From: Gammaproteobacteria bacterium
Lineage (GTDB): Bacteria; Pseudomonadota; Gammaproteobacteria; UBA6429
Direction of reading: 5' to 3'
Length of the DNA: 34,361 bases
Assembly: GCA_003232015.1 (NCBI GenBank)
Contig: QIKU01000260.1
Coordinates: 1 to 34,361, forward strand
The notes beneath the pieces were generated by a model. It was not told the DNA's origin, made no database searches, and saw only the letters and a program-made list of their open reading frames with translations. Below are positions 7,643 to 16,346 of the stretch, piece by piece (position 1 is the first letter of the stretch; every line of letters begins with the position of its first letter). Position numbers and translations under genes: made by a program.

Positions 7643-10600
7643 ATGCCTACGAGTTTGAGAATGAAAAAAATCATCCTGTTTTTTAAAAATCGCACAGTGA
7701 TATCTATTATCGGGCTCATTGCCCTGTCGATTATCATCTGGTTTATTGGGCCGCTCATTAAATTTGGTGAAAGCAATGCTGCCCCGTTGGGTGGGGAAAC
7801 AGCTCGACTGGTTTTTATTCTGCTGATTGCTCTTGTATGGGGAATCAATAACCTGCTTGCGCAAAAGAAGAATCAGAAAAACAATGCAGAGTTTGTTGCC
7901 GATTTACATGAAAACCAACTGCAAAATGACAATAGCAAGGTTAATGAACAGTCCAGTAATGAAGTGATGCAGATTGAAAAACGTTTTACAGAAGCACTTT
8001 CAACATTAAAGCGTTTAAAATTTTCAGGCAAAGGCTCGAAAAAAGCGCTTTACGAATTACCCTGGTACATCATTATTGGGCCACCGGGATCGGGTAAAAC
8101 GACCGCATTAATTAAATCCAGCCTGGACTTCCCGCTTGCCGAACAGTTTGGTAAAGGTGCGTTGCAAGGCGTGGGTGGAACCCGTAACTGCGACTGGTGG
8201 TTTACTAATGAGGCGGTACTTATTGATACCGCGGGTCGTTATACCACGCAAGATAGTCATCGTGTTGTTGATAGCTCGGCGTGGGAAGGGTTTTTAAACT
8301 TACTTAAAAAGAACCGACGTCGGCGTCCTATAAATGGCGCCATTATCGCAATCAGCTTGCATGATTTACTGTTCCAAACAGAAGAAGAGCGTGTAATGCA
8401 TGCTAAAACAATACGCATGCGTATTGATGAGCTGATGGGGAAACTCGAAATTCGTTTCCCTATTTATCTTATGTTTACTAAAACAGATATGGTTTTCGGG
8501 TTTTCAGAATATTTTGAAGACTTAGCCAAAGATGAACGGGAGCAAGTATGGGGTATTAGTTTGCCGAATGCGCCGCATGCATCCGATGGCCCTGACTTTA
8601 ACTATTTAAATGAAGAATTCTCAAAATTAATCGAGCGACTTTATGATCGCGTTTTATGGCGTGTACAACAGGAAACGGACGTTAAACGACGCGCGGCTAT
8701 TCAGGGCTTTCCTCAACAGATGGAAAACCTTAAATTTATTATTGACAGTTTTGTCACACAAACCTTTGTTAAAAATCGGTACCATTTTCAGCCTTATTTG
8801 CGTGGGGTTTACTTTACCAGTGGTACACAGGATGGCACGCCAATTGACAGGTTAATGACATCAGTTTCTGCCAACTTCGGCTTTGCGCGTGATACAGCGC
8901 AGTCTGCACTTCAGCAGGGTAAAAGTTTCTTTTTAGGCAGGTTGTTCCGTGATGTGATTTTTCCGGAGTCTGAACTGGTTGGTTCTAACCGCCGCTATGA
9001 AAATATTTTCCGCTGGGTGCAGAATGTTAGCTATGCCGGCATAGCGGCTATTGGTATTACACTTTTTGTTGTCTGGCTGGGGAGTATGACAAGGCATGAA
9101 ATGTTTATGTCGGAAGTCTCCGGCTATGTCGCTGAGTTTAAAGCCGAGAATAAGCGGCTCGTTACATGGAAAAAAGATTTACGGAGTGTATTGCCGTCAC
9201 TTAATGTGCTGGCAAAAGCCAGTGTTGTTTACGATCAAGAAGAGCAACCCTGGTTGTCTGGTCTGGGTTTATATGATGGTAATGTCGATTTGGCGGCCGA
9301 TGATGCCTATGCGACGCAACTCAAAACTTTATTATTGCCCCGGCTTATCAATGAGCTTGAGCTATTTATAAAACAAGGTCATCGTGGCGGTGATTTATAT
9401 AATACTTTTAGAACCTATATGATGTTTAATAAAACAGAGCATCTAAACAAGGGTATGGTAACAGACTGGTTTAAAGCTAATTGGGCTAAACGCTTGCATG
9501 GTGAAGCGACTGCCCGTAAACAATTAGAGCGGCATTTAATAAATTTACTGGCACTGGATTTAAGTAAAGTAGAATTAAATAAAAGTCTTGTTTCTCAAAC
9601 GCGTTCACTGTTATTACGTGTCCCGGTATCAAAACGTGTTTATAGCCGTATTCGAACCAACCCGGACTATAGTCAGAAGGTTGATTTATTGAATCAATTT
9701 GGTATGTCGGTACGGGCTGCTTATAAAGTCGATAATCGTACTGTTCAGGCTTTAACAATACCTTATCTTTTTACTTATGAAGGCTACCGCACGATTGATT
9801 TTTCTGTAGATTCTCCCGTGATTTCAAATATCGTTAATGAGCGTTGGGTTTTAGAAGATAAAAAATCTGCCCGTGTTGACTTTATAAAAGAAGATCTGGC
9901 CGACATAAGTAAAAAAGTAAAAGAGCATTACCTGGCAGACTATGCAACGACATGGCGAAATGTACTAGCGGCATTGGATGTTTCAGGCTTCTCTAATTTA
10001 AAACAAGCGAATGATGTATTAACCAATTTTACCGACCCTGTTTATTCTCCTCTGTTATCTGTGCTGCAGGTATCCAAAGAAAACACTCAGTTGACTGCGC
10101 CATTATTATCGAATTTAGCCGGTGATAAACTCGATGGAGGTAAAGCGAAAGTTTCGTTGCTTGCAAATAAAAACTTCGGTAATAAAGTTGATAGACAATT
10201 TCGTGACATTAATAAATTATTACGTGAATCAGACAAACAACCCGCCGCTATTGCCGGGATTATTTTAAAAATACAACAGTTACGTGATTTTATTGGTGAT
10301 GTGAGCATGTCGCCAGATCCGTCCAAAAAGTCGTTTGATATTGCAAAAGCACGCTATACCAGCGGTGGCGGCAATGCTATTACCTCACTGCGATTGTATG
10401 CCAAAAATACACCACAGCCCGTTAAACGCTGGTTGATATCGTTAGCCGATGAGTCATGGAAAGTAATCCTTCGTTCTGCACATCAACATATAAATTCAGA
10501 ATGGAAAAGTAAGGTGCACAGTGCCTATGTCGAAGGCCTGGCCGGGCGTTACCCGTTACGCAAAGCAGCAAGAAATGAACTTGCAATATACGATTTTAGT

Positions 10601-11221
10601 GAATTTTTTAAGCCAAAAGGAACAATGGACAATTTTTACAATGACTTTGTTAAGCCGTTTATTAATACCAAAAGGGGTTGGGCAAATCGAGTCGTTGACA
10701 ACCACAGCTTAGGCTTGTCGAAAAAGACGATTGCACAAATTAGAAAAGCGCAGAAAATTAAAAATATATTCTTCCGAGCAAACCCTGAAACACCAAGTAT
10801 ACGCTTTCAGCTAAAACCCTATTTGCTGGGTAAAAATAACGCCCGATTTACTCTGGAAGTGGGTGACAAGCGCATTGTTTATAATCATGGGCCAAAGTTC
10901 TGGAAAACACTGACCTGGAGTGGTGCGGACGAGAATACCCGTGCAAGGCTTATCTTTGAAGATTTGAATGAGCAGCTACATATTAAAGTGTATGAAGGCA
11001 ACTGGGCATGGTTTCGTTTGCAAGACCAGTCGAAGCTAACAAAAACACGCCAGTCAAATACCTATTTTGTGAATTATAGTATTCCGAAAAGTACACGTAC
11101 GGAGGACTACAAACTGGCTAAAAATGAACATAATATTACTTTTCAGATTAAAGCGAAGAGTGTAAACAATCCTTTTAGCAGCAACCTGTTAAGAACCTTT
11201 AAATGTTCGGAAAGAATTTAA
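7643..11221 (+). CDS. tssM: T6SS inner-membrane channel protein TssM (IcmF/VasK)
   Basis: TssM spans the inner membrane and reaches through the periplasm to TssJ. The 1192-residue product has membrane segments near 18-38 and 56-72. A cytoplasmic NTPase-like domain follows, with Walker A GPPGSGKT (146-153) and VLIDTAGRY (192-200), both intact, so nucleotide binding is plausible. A third membrane segment lies near 460-485 (AGIAAIGITLFVVWLG). The remainder is the large periplasmic IcmF-related and DUF1215-like part, ending in a beta-rich domain (KPYLLGKNNARFTLEVGDKRI onward) that in known TssM contacts TssJ. Its ATG directly follows the tssL stop, and its stop directly precedes tagF. Confidence 0.97.
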   Translation: MPTSLRMKKIILFFKNRTVISIIGLIALSIIIWFIGPLIKFGESNAAPLGGETARLVFILLIALVWGINNLLAQKKNQKNNAEFVADLHENQLQNDNSKVNEQSSNEVMQIEKRFTEALSTLKRLKFSGKGSKKALYELPWYIIIGPPGSGKTTALIKSSLDFPLAEQFGKGALQGVGGTRNCDWWFTNEAVLIDTAGRYTTQDSHRVVDSSAWEGFLNLLKKNRRRRPINGAIIAISLHDLLFQTEEERVMHAKTIRMRIDELMGKLEIRFPIYLMFTKTDMVFGFSEYFEDLAKDEREQVWGISLPNAPHASDGPDFNYLNEEFSKLIERLYDRVLWRVQQETDVKRRAAIQGFPQQMENLKFIIDSFVTQTFVKNRYHFQPYLRGVYFTSGTQDGTPIDRLMTSVSANFGFARDTAQSALQQGKSFFLGRLFRDVIFPESELVGSNRRYENIFRWVQNVSYAGIAAIGITLFVVWLGSMTRHEMFMSEVSGYVAEFKAENKRLVTWKKDLRSVLPSLNVLAKASVVYDQEEQPWLSGLGLYDGNVDLAADDAYATQLKTLLLPRLINELELFIKQGHRGGDLYNTFRTYMMFNKTEHLNKGMVTDWFKANWAKRLHGEATARKQLERHLINLLALDLSKVELNKSLVSQTRSLLLRVPVSKRVYSRIRTNPDYSQKVDLLNQFGMSVRAAYKVDNRTVQALTIPYLFTYEGYRTIDFSVDSPVISNIVNERWVLEDKKSARVDFIKEDLADISKKVKEHYLADYATTWRNVLAALDVSGFSNLKQANDVLTNFTDPVYSPLLSVLQVSKENTQLTAPLLSNLAGDKLDGGKAKVSLLANKNFGNKVDRQFRDINKLLRESDKQPAAIAGIILKIQQLRDFIGDVSMSPDPSKKSFDIAKARYTSGGGNAITSLRLYAKNTPQPVKRWLISLADESWKVILRSAHQHINSEWKSKVHSAYVEGLAGRYPLRKAARNELAIYDFSEFFKPKGTMDNFYNDFVKPFINTKRGWANRVVDNHSLGLSKKTIAQIRKAQKIKNIFFRANPETPSIRFQLKPYLLGKNNARFTLEVGDKRIVYNHGPKFWKTLTWSGADENTRARLIFEDLNEQLHIKVYEGNWAWFRLQDQSKLTKTRQSNTYFVNYSIPKSTRTEDYKLAKNEHNITFQIKAKSVNNPFSSNLLRTFKCSERI

Positions 11222-11938
11222 ATGTCAGCAGAAGTACTCACAGGCTTATTTGGTAAGTTACCGGCACACGGTGATTTTGTGCAGCGTAATTTGCCGGGTA
11301 ATTTTGTCGAAATATGGGACGACTGGCTGCAGCACTATGTTGCGGCTTCGCAAGAACAACTGGGTGAGCAATGGCTTGAGGTGTATCTAACCAGTCCGAT
11401 ATGGCGGTTTATGCTTTCTTCCGGAGCGGTTGATGCCGATACATGGGCGGGTATTATGTTACCCAGCGTGGATAAAATAGGGCGTTATTTTCCTTTCTCA
11501 ATTATCACCCGTTTACCCTCCAGTATCAGTTCGCTTGAGTTTTTATTGACTCAAAATGAATGGTTTAATCATGCTGAAGAACTTGCACTTAAAGCACTCA
11601 GTGGTGACTTAACGGTAGACGATCTTATCAATGAAATTGAACAAATCGAGATAAGCTATAACACGATATATATTAATACAGGAGACCTTGAAAATAACAA
11701 TCCGGTTGTGATTAATATGGACTTTGAAGAACAATCCCCCTCATCGGTTTCAGATTATTTTCTAGATTCTATTTTACAGAAATCGGTTGCAAGTTATAGC
11801 GCATGGACAACCCCGGGTTCAGAACGAGTTTCGCCAAACCTGTTTTTATCTCAGGGCTTACCACCCATACAGGGGATTACCGCAATGATGAATGGCCAAT
11901 GGGACTGGCAGCAACCCTATAAATTAACGGCTAGTTAA
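11222..11938 (+). CDS. tagF: T6SS post-translational regulator TagF (ImpM)
   Basis: TagF acts in the cytoplasm as a brake on T6SS assembly, in parallel with or linked to the threonine phosphorylation pathway. The 238-residue product has the family N-terminus GLFGKLPAHGDFVQRNLP (about residues 8-25), then WDDWLQHYVAAS, SPIWRF, and the GIMLPSVDKIGRYFPF block (about 77-92). It has no PP2C domain fused on; in some bacteria TagF and PppA are one polypeptide, while here pppA is the next separate gene, 11 bases downstream. It starts directly after the tssM stop (TAAATG), implying tight co-translation. Confidence 0.94.
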   Translation: MSAEVLTGLFGKLPAHGDFVQRNLPGNFVEIWDDWLQHYVAASQEQLGEQWLEVYLTSPIWRFMLSSGAVDADTWAGIMLPSVDKIGRYFPFSIITRLPSSISSLEFLLTQNEWFNHAEELALKALSGDLTVDDLINEIEQIEISYNTIYINTGDLENNNPVVINMDFEEQSPSSVSDYFLDSILQKSVASYSAWTTPGSERVSPNLFLSQGLPPIQGITAMMNGQWDWQQPYKLTAS

Positions 11939-11949
11939 GTAGTGATGCT

Positions 11950-12735
11950 ATGACGATAACTGACATTACAATGCGACGATCAATAAAATGGACTTCCGCT
12001 GCACAAACCAATACCGGCTGTGTGCGTAAAGTGAATGAAGATGCTATTTTTTTAAAACCAGAGGCAGGCTTGTGGGCTGTTGCCGACGGGATGGGCGGCT
12101 ATGAAGCCGGTGATATTGCAAGCAATATGATAGTGGAGTTGCTTGATGATATTGAAGATAAAGTGCCGCTTTGTGAAATAGTAGATGATGTCGAAGATAA
12201 ATTCATTGAAGCCAACGCCAATATTCTTGAATATGCCGATGTGATGCGGGATAAGCAAATGATGGGTAGTACGGTAGTGAGTTTAATTATCCGTGGCAGA
12301 GTCGGTGTTTGTTTATGGGCTGGCGATTCACGCCTGTACCGTTATCGAAATGGTGAATTACAGCAACTATCTCAGGATCACAGCCAGGTTCAGGAGCTTA
12401 TTCAGCAAGGCTTCTTAAGCGAAGAAGAAGCAGAAAACCACCCGGATGCTAACGTAATTACCCGGGCGATTGGTGCAGGTGATGATGTATATATTGATAT
12501 TAATGTTTTTAGCACACAAATTGGAGATACCTTTTTTTTGTGCAGTGACGGATTGTATAACGCAATTTCCAAAGCTGAAATGATAAATTGTTTAGAGGAT
12601 ATGGATATTAATAAGAGTGTTTGTACCATGCTGGAAAGAGCGCTTGAAAACAAGGCGGCCGATAATGTATCAATGATTATTGCCCGTGGCGAAGCCGATA
12701 AGGTTTCAACTAACAAAGTGGCTTTAGCGCAATAA
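11950..12735 (+). CDS. pppA: PP2C-type protein phosphatase PppA (Stp1 class)
   Basis: PppA removes phosphate from Thr residues modified by PpkA and so switches the T6SS off. The 261-residue protein is a single PP2C domain with the expected acidic metal-binding motifs: N29-E-D31 near the start, V-A-D46-G-M-G-G, AGDSRLYRYRNGEL in the middle, SQDHSQVQELIQQG, VITRAIG and LCSDGLYN near the C-terminus. No signal peptide or membrane segment is seen, so it acts in the cytoplasm. Two start codons are possible (M1 and M8, 11950 and 11971); I used the longer. It sits between tagF and ppkA with 11- and 13-base gaps. Confidence 0.95.
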   Translation: MTITDITMRRSIKWTSAAQTNTGCVRKVNEDAIFLKPEAGLWAVADGMGGYEAGDIASNMIVELLDDIEDKVPLCEIVDDVEDKFIEANANILEYADVMRDKQMMGSTVVSLIIRGRVGVCLWAGDSRLYRYRNGELQQLSQDHSQVQELIQQGFLSEEEAENHPDANVITRAIGAGDDVYIDINVFSTQIGDTFFLCSDGLYNAISKAEMINCLEDMDINKSVCTMLERALENKAADNVSMIIARGEADKVSTNKVALAQ

Positions 12736-12748
12736 ACAGAGTGAAGCC

Positions 12749-15334
12749 ATGAGTGAAGTAGAAGACAACAAAACACGTATCAGAAAGTCCGCTGCCAATA
12801 AAGGCACAGCTAACGCTGATTTAACACAAGTTCCGTCGTCTAAAACTAAAATACGTCAAAAATCCCCGAGCGCGGCACCAAAAACACGGATTAAGCATGC
12901 CGCACAGGATACAACACAATTCAAACCATCCGCTCGCAAGCCCACCGCTACTGTACCCGCACCGTCAGCAAAAACAAGTAATCATAGTTATTCTTATAAG
13001 AATAATGACGCTGGCCATCACGGTGTTTTAAAAGAACGTTTTATACTTGCAAAAATTCTTGGGTCAGGAGGAATGGGGGTTGTATATAAGGCCAAAGATT
13101 TACTTAAGGTTGAAGCTAAAGACCGTGACCCGTATGTGGCGATTAAAGTTTTAAGCGAAGAATTTAAAGCACACCCAGAAGCCTTTATATCATTGCAGCG
13201 TGAATCGAGGAAGTCACAACGTATTGCTCACCCGAACATTGTGAATGTATTTGATTTTGATCGTGATGGCGATGTTGTATTTATGACTATGGAATACATG
13301 GACGGCAAGCCGCTGGATCAGATAATTCGCCAATATAGGTCAACCGGCTTACCCACCGACGATGCCTGGAACATATTGAAATCAATGTGCAGGGCATTAA
13401 TACATGCGCATGCAGAACGTGTTATTCACTCAGATTTTAAACCGGGAAATATCTTTGTAACGAACAAAGGGGTAACTAAAGTATTTGACTTTGGTATTGC
13501 ACGCGCTGTTGCAACAGTGGCTAAACAGGGTGACGAAGCTGAAGATAGAACCGTCTTTGATGCGGGAAATTTAGGCGCGCTTACACCTGCTTATGCCAGT
13601 TTAGAAATGCTGGAAGGGAAAAAGCCGGATGCCCGTGATGATATATATGCACTGGGCTGCATAGCCTATGAACTGTTCGCAGGCAAACACCCGTTTAACA
13701 AAGTGCCCGCCGATGAAGCTAAAAAACAAGGCCTGGAACCTGAGAAACTCAATAATATAAGCAAACGGCAATGGCGGGCGATTAAGCAATGCCTGGCGTT
13801 TAAACGTGAAGACCGAATGGCTTCGGTTGAAGAATTTCTGGATTTAATATCAACAACCATTACACGAAATTATTCCATCCCCATTGCATTGCTATTGATA
13901 GCGTTGATTTCGACGATTGGTTATATGCAATTTAATCAGGGTGTACCAACAGGTTTATCTGAATCAGAAATTCGTAGTAAGGTTGAATATGAGTTACAAC
14001 TGAATTTTCACAAGAACACAATAAACAGGCTGTTAAACAATCCGATTTTTACACCAGGCTGGGAAGAACAATTGTGGGCTGAGTTTACTCTATTTAAAAA
14101 TATGCTGCAGAATATTGAAAAATGGGTGTCGGCAACGGAAAGCCGAACCAACCGCGATTGGTTTGTAAATATTGAAGAGACCATCTTCAATAAATATCTG
14201 GCAGCAATACGCAAGAACCGCTTGAATGGAAGTTTTAAGCGCACAGAAGCGTTGATTACAAATGCTACGCGCTATTCTCCTGGTAATGCCGCTCTTGATT
14301 TGGAACGGAAATTACTTGCAACAGCGATTGAAAAATACAAGTCAAATAAAAATAGACGAATGGTTTCTAAACAGCGAGAAGCAACGGCGAAGTCAGAGTT
14401 TGTTCGTACTAAAAAGAAAGAAGTAAAGTTATTTAATATTGCGCTTAATAATGTTAATCAACAACTGCAGTGTCAGTCAAAGTTGAATATGCGAAATATT
14501 GATGTTGCGATTAAAAAATTAAAATCGTATAACAATGCAAAATATAAAAGGCTTAAACCCAAAATAATACAAAAATTAGCGGCCTGCATAACTGAATTAG
14601 GTAAGCCATTTCCTGAAAAAGCACAGGAATATAAGAGATATGCATTGCGTATCTTTAACAGAAATAAGGCCATTGTTGCTATAAGCATAACTCCGCGAGA
14701 CCCTTGTAATGCTTCGATTGCGGGTTTAGGGGGGCGTGGTAAACGTACAGTATGCAAAGATAAATTTCATGGCATTGCTGGCACTGGCCCGGATTTAATT
14801 GTTGTAATTGGTGCCGGAAACATGGGCACATTTGCAATAGGAAAATATGAAGTGTCAATTAAAGAAATGAATATATTTTGTAGAACTTCTGATTCATGCA
14901 CTGCGATAAATGGGGTAGACAATAGTTTACCTGTTACCAATATTTCTTTTTCTGCCGCAAAAGATTATATGCGTTGGTTGACAAAGAAAACTCGAAAAAA
15001 ATACCGTTTGGCAACAAAAAATGAATGGCTTTATGCTGCGAGTGCCAGTCGAAAATCTCTTGATCCTAATCGCAATTGTCACTTAAGAACTCGAGGCCTT
15101 GAAAAGGGCGAAGAACTTTTTGGCGTAAAAGTCGGTAAGCCTAATAACTGGGGGATGGTAAATTATATTGGCAATGCACGTGAATGGGTTTATGGCAAGG
15201 GGCGAAAACTAATCGCTGTTGGTGGTTCATATAATTCACCAATGGAAAGTTGCCAATTTGACACGGTTGTTTCATCAAACGGAAACGCGGATATATATAC
15301 CGGGTTTAGAGTTTTGCGAGAAGTTCAGAATTAA
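12749..15334 (+). CDS. ppkA: T6SS membrane-spanning Thr kinase PpkA with C-terminal FGE/SUMF1-type domain
   Basis: PpkA phosphorylates T6SS partners on threonine to trigger assembly. The order in the 861-residue protein is: basic flexible tail with four T-x-(I/F)-(R/K) motifs (T9, T33, T46, T56); kinase domain (about 95-370) with GSGGMG at 105-110, catalytic K133, H227-S-D229-F-K-P-G-N234, D247-F-G and activation loop DRTVFD (T268); membrane segment near 376-395; a helical, Lys-rich periplasmic region (about 400-650); and a formylglycine-generating-enzyme-like domain (about 690-861; FAIGKYEVS, LPVTNISF, YRLATKNEWLYAA, GNAREWV, GGSYNSP, TGFRVLRE). Pseudomonas PpkA instead ends in a von Willebrand domain. 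The HRD arginine is Ser, making this a non-RD kinase. The FGE-like domain is probably a sensor, not an enzyme. Confidence 0.94.
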   Translation: MSEVEDNKTRIRKSAANKGTANADLTQVPSSKTKIRQKSPSAAPKTRIKHAAQDTTQFKPSARKPTATVPAPSAKTSNHSYSYKNNDAGHHGVLKERFILAKILGSGGMGVVYKAKDLLKVEAKDRDPYVAIKVLSEEFKAHPEAFISLQRESRKSQRIAHPNIVNVFDFDRDGDVVFMTMEYMDGKPLDQIIRQYRSTGLPTDDAWNILKSMCRALIHAHAERVIHSDFKPGNIFVTNKGVTKVFDFGIARAVATVAKQGDEAEDRTVFDAGNLGALTPAYASLEMLEGKKPDARDDIYALGCIAYELFAGKHPFNKVPADEAKKQGLEPEKLNNISKRQWRAIKQCLAFKREDRMASVEEFLDLISTTITRNYSIPIALLLIALISTIGYMQFNQGVPTGLSESEIRSKVEYELQLNFHKNTINRLLNNPIFTPGWEEQLWAEFTLFKNMLQNIEKWVSATESRTNRDWFVNIEETIFNKYLAAIRKNRLNGSFKRTEALITNATRYSPGNAALDLERKLLATAIEKYKSNKNRRMVSKQREATAKSEFVRTKKKEVKLFNIALNNVNQQLQCQSKLNMRNIDVAIKKLKSYNNAKYKRLKPKIIQKLAACITELGKPFPEKAQEYKRYALRIFNRNKAIVAISITPRDPCNASIAGLGGRGKRTVCKDKFHGIAGTGPDLIVVIGAGNMGTFAIGKYEVSIKEMNIFCRTSDSCTAINGVDNSLPVTNISFSAAKDYMRWLTKKTRKKYRLATKNEWLYAASASRKSLDPNRNCHLRTRGLEKGEELFGVKVGKPNNWGMVNYIGNAREWVYGKGRKLIAVGGSYNSPMESCQFDTVVSSNGNADIYTGFRVLREVQN

Positions 15335-15335
15335 T

Positions 15336-15584
15336 ATGAGTGATTTAGAGGTTTCAGACCAGTTAATAAATTTGTCGGATGATTATTCGAATAATAGAGT
15401 CTCCTTTTCTGAATATCGCTTGCAACGACAAGTTATTTTGCGGAACCTGGATGAGGAATACAACCAGGTGTATTTTGAATCCGAGCCTGATGCCATTCCT
15501 GAGGACAGTAATATTGCTGCTGAGGTTGTTGATGATGACGATGTCATTGATGAGGCCGCTCTTGCTCAGGAGCTTGAGCAGTAA
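15336..15584 (+). CDS. Small acidic protein of unknown function downstream of ppkA
   Basis: The 82-residue product starts at ATG 15336, one base after the ppkA stop, which argues for a real, co-translated gene; a longer in-frame extension to 15219 would overlap ppkA heavily. The N-terminal half, LINLSDDYSNNRVSFSEYRLQRQVILRNLDEEYN, resembles a short helix-turn-helix pair of the SHOCT style (a linker, a Ser at the turn, an R/K-rich second helix). The C-terminal half is almost entirely acidic (VVDDDDVIDEAALAQELEQ). It has no signal peptide or Cys. It could be a kinase-associated adaptor in the cytoplasm; no function is assigned. Confidence 0.7.
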   Translation: MSDLEVSDQLINLSDDYSNNRVSFSEYRLQRQVILRNLDEEYNQVYFESEPDAIPEDSNIAAEVVDDDDVIDEAALAQELEQ

Positions 15585-15604
15585 ATATAAAATCAATTGT
15601 ATAG

Positions 15605-15632
15605 CGTCACGGGGTATGGCTCCCCGCTGACG
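15605..15632 (+). other. Strong RNA hairpin in the gap between the T6SS operon and exbB
   Basis: The arms CGTCACGGGG and CCCCG-C-TGACG form a ten-pair stem with one bulged C and a seven-base loop. No run of T follows, so it is not a standard intrinsic terminator. Further short stems overlap just downstream (CAAA/TTTG at about 15634-15646, GGG/CCC at about 15639-15651, CCCA/TGGG at about 15649-15667), some mutually exclusive. It may protect or process the transcript, or partly terminate it. Function is unknown. Confidence 0.45.
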
Positions 15633-15719
15633 ACCAAAGGGTTTTGTGCCCACTGCAAGCGGATGGGAAATTTATATTTAATATTAGAAATTGTTTGTTT
15701 AATTTAAAGTGAGGTAAAT

Positions 15720-16346
15720 ATGGAAATTATAAAGTTTTTCCAAACGGGGGGTCCTTTTATGTACCCGATACTGATAGTGATGGCGATTGGTTTTGCAATA
15801 TCAATTGAACGTTTTCTTTATTTGTCGTCTACATTCAGAAAGACAAAAAATATCTGGTCGCAACTGGCGCCAATGTTAAAAGCAAACGATTTTCAACGTG
15901 CACACCAGTTTACCAATAAAAGTAAAACAGCGTTAGCAACGGTGCTTAATTATGGCTTTGCCCGTCAGCGCTCCAATGCAAAGCGTGAGCTGGTTGAATC
16001 GGCGTTTGAAGCCGGCATTATGGAAGTGATGCCAGAACTTGAACAACGAACACATTATTTAGCCACTTTTGCAAATGTTGCCACTTTGCTTGGTTTGTTA
16101 GGAACAATTATTGGTTTAATACAGGCTTTTACGGCGGTTGCCGGTGCGGAAGCCGCAGAGAAAGCAGATTTATTATCAGCCAGTATTTCAGTTGCAATGA
16201 ATACAACGGCATTTGGTTTAATTGTCGCTATTCCACTTATCCTAACGTCTTCGTATTTAAATAATAAAACTGCCAAGCTGGTTGAAACGCTTGAAATGTC
16301 TGCAGTGAAATGTTTAAACCTGATGGATGAACAAGTGGCGAAATAA
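15720..16346 (+). CDS. MotA/TolQ/ExbB-family proton channel protein
   Basis: ExbB/TolQ proteins form the inner-membrane pentamer that, with ExbD/TolR, converts the proton gradient into mechanical work. The 208-residue product has three membrane segments: about 13-33 (with MYPILIVMAIGFAISIERF), 114-137 and 158-180. Family motifs are ATLLGLLGTIIGLIQAF (121-137) and ISVAMNTTAFGLIVAIPLIL (156-175), with the paired Thr162/Thr163 and Gly166 of the channel face. A GAGG ribosome site lies five bases before the ATG. The exbD gene overlaps its stop by one base (TAATG). This is the first gene of a four-gene cassette set 135 bases behind the T6SS operon. Confidence 0.93.
   Translation: MEIIKFFQTGGPFMYPILIVMAIGFAISIERFLYLSSTFRKTKNIWSQLAPMLKANDFQRAHQFTNKSKTALATVLNYGFARQRSNAKRELVESAFEAGIMEVMPELEQRTHYLATFANVATLLGLLGTIIGLIQAFTAVAGAEAAEKADLLSASISVAMNTTAFGLIVAIPLILTSSYLNNKTAKLVETLEMSAVKCLNLMDEQVAK

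Noticed and set aside
15219..15335. Longer start for the small acidic protein
   Set aside because: Would overlap ppkA by more than 100 bases; ATG 15336 right after the ppkA stop is simpler.
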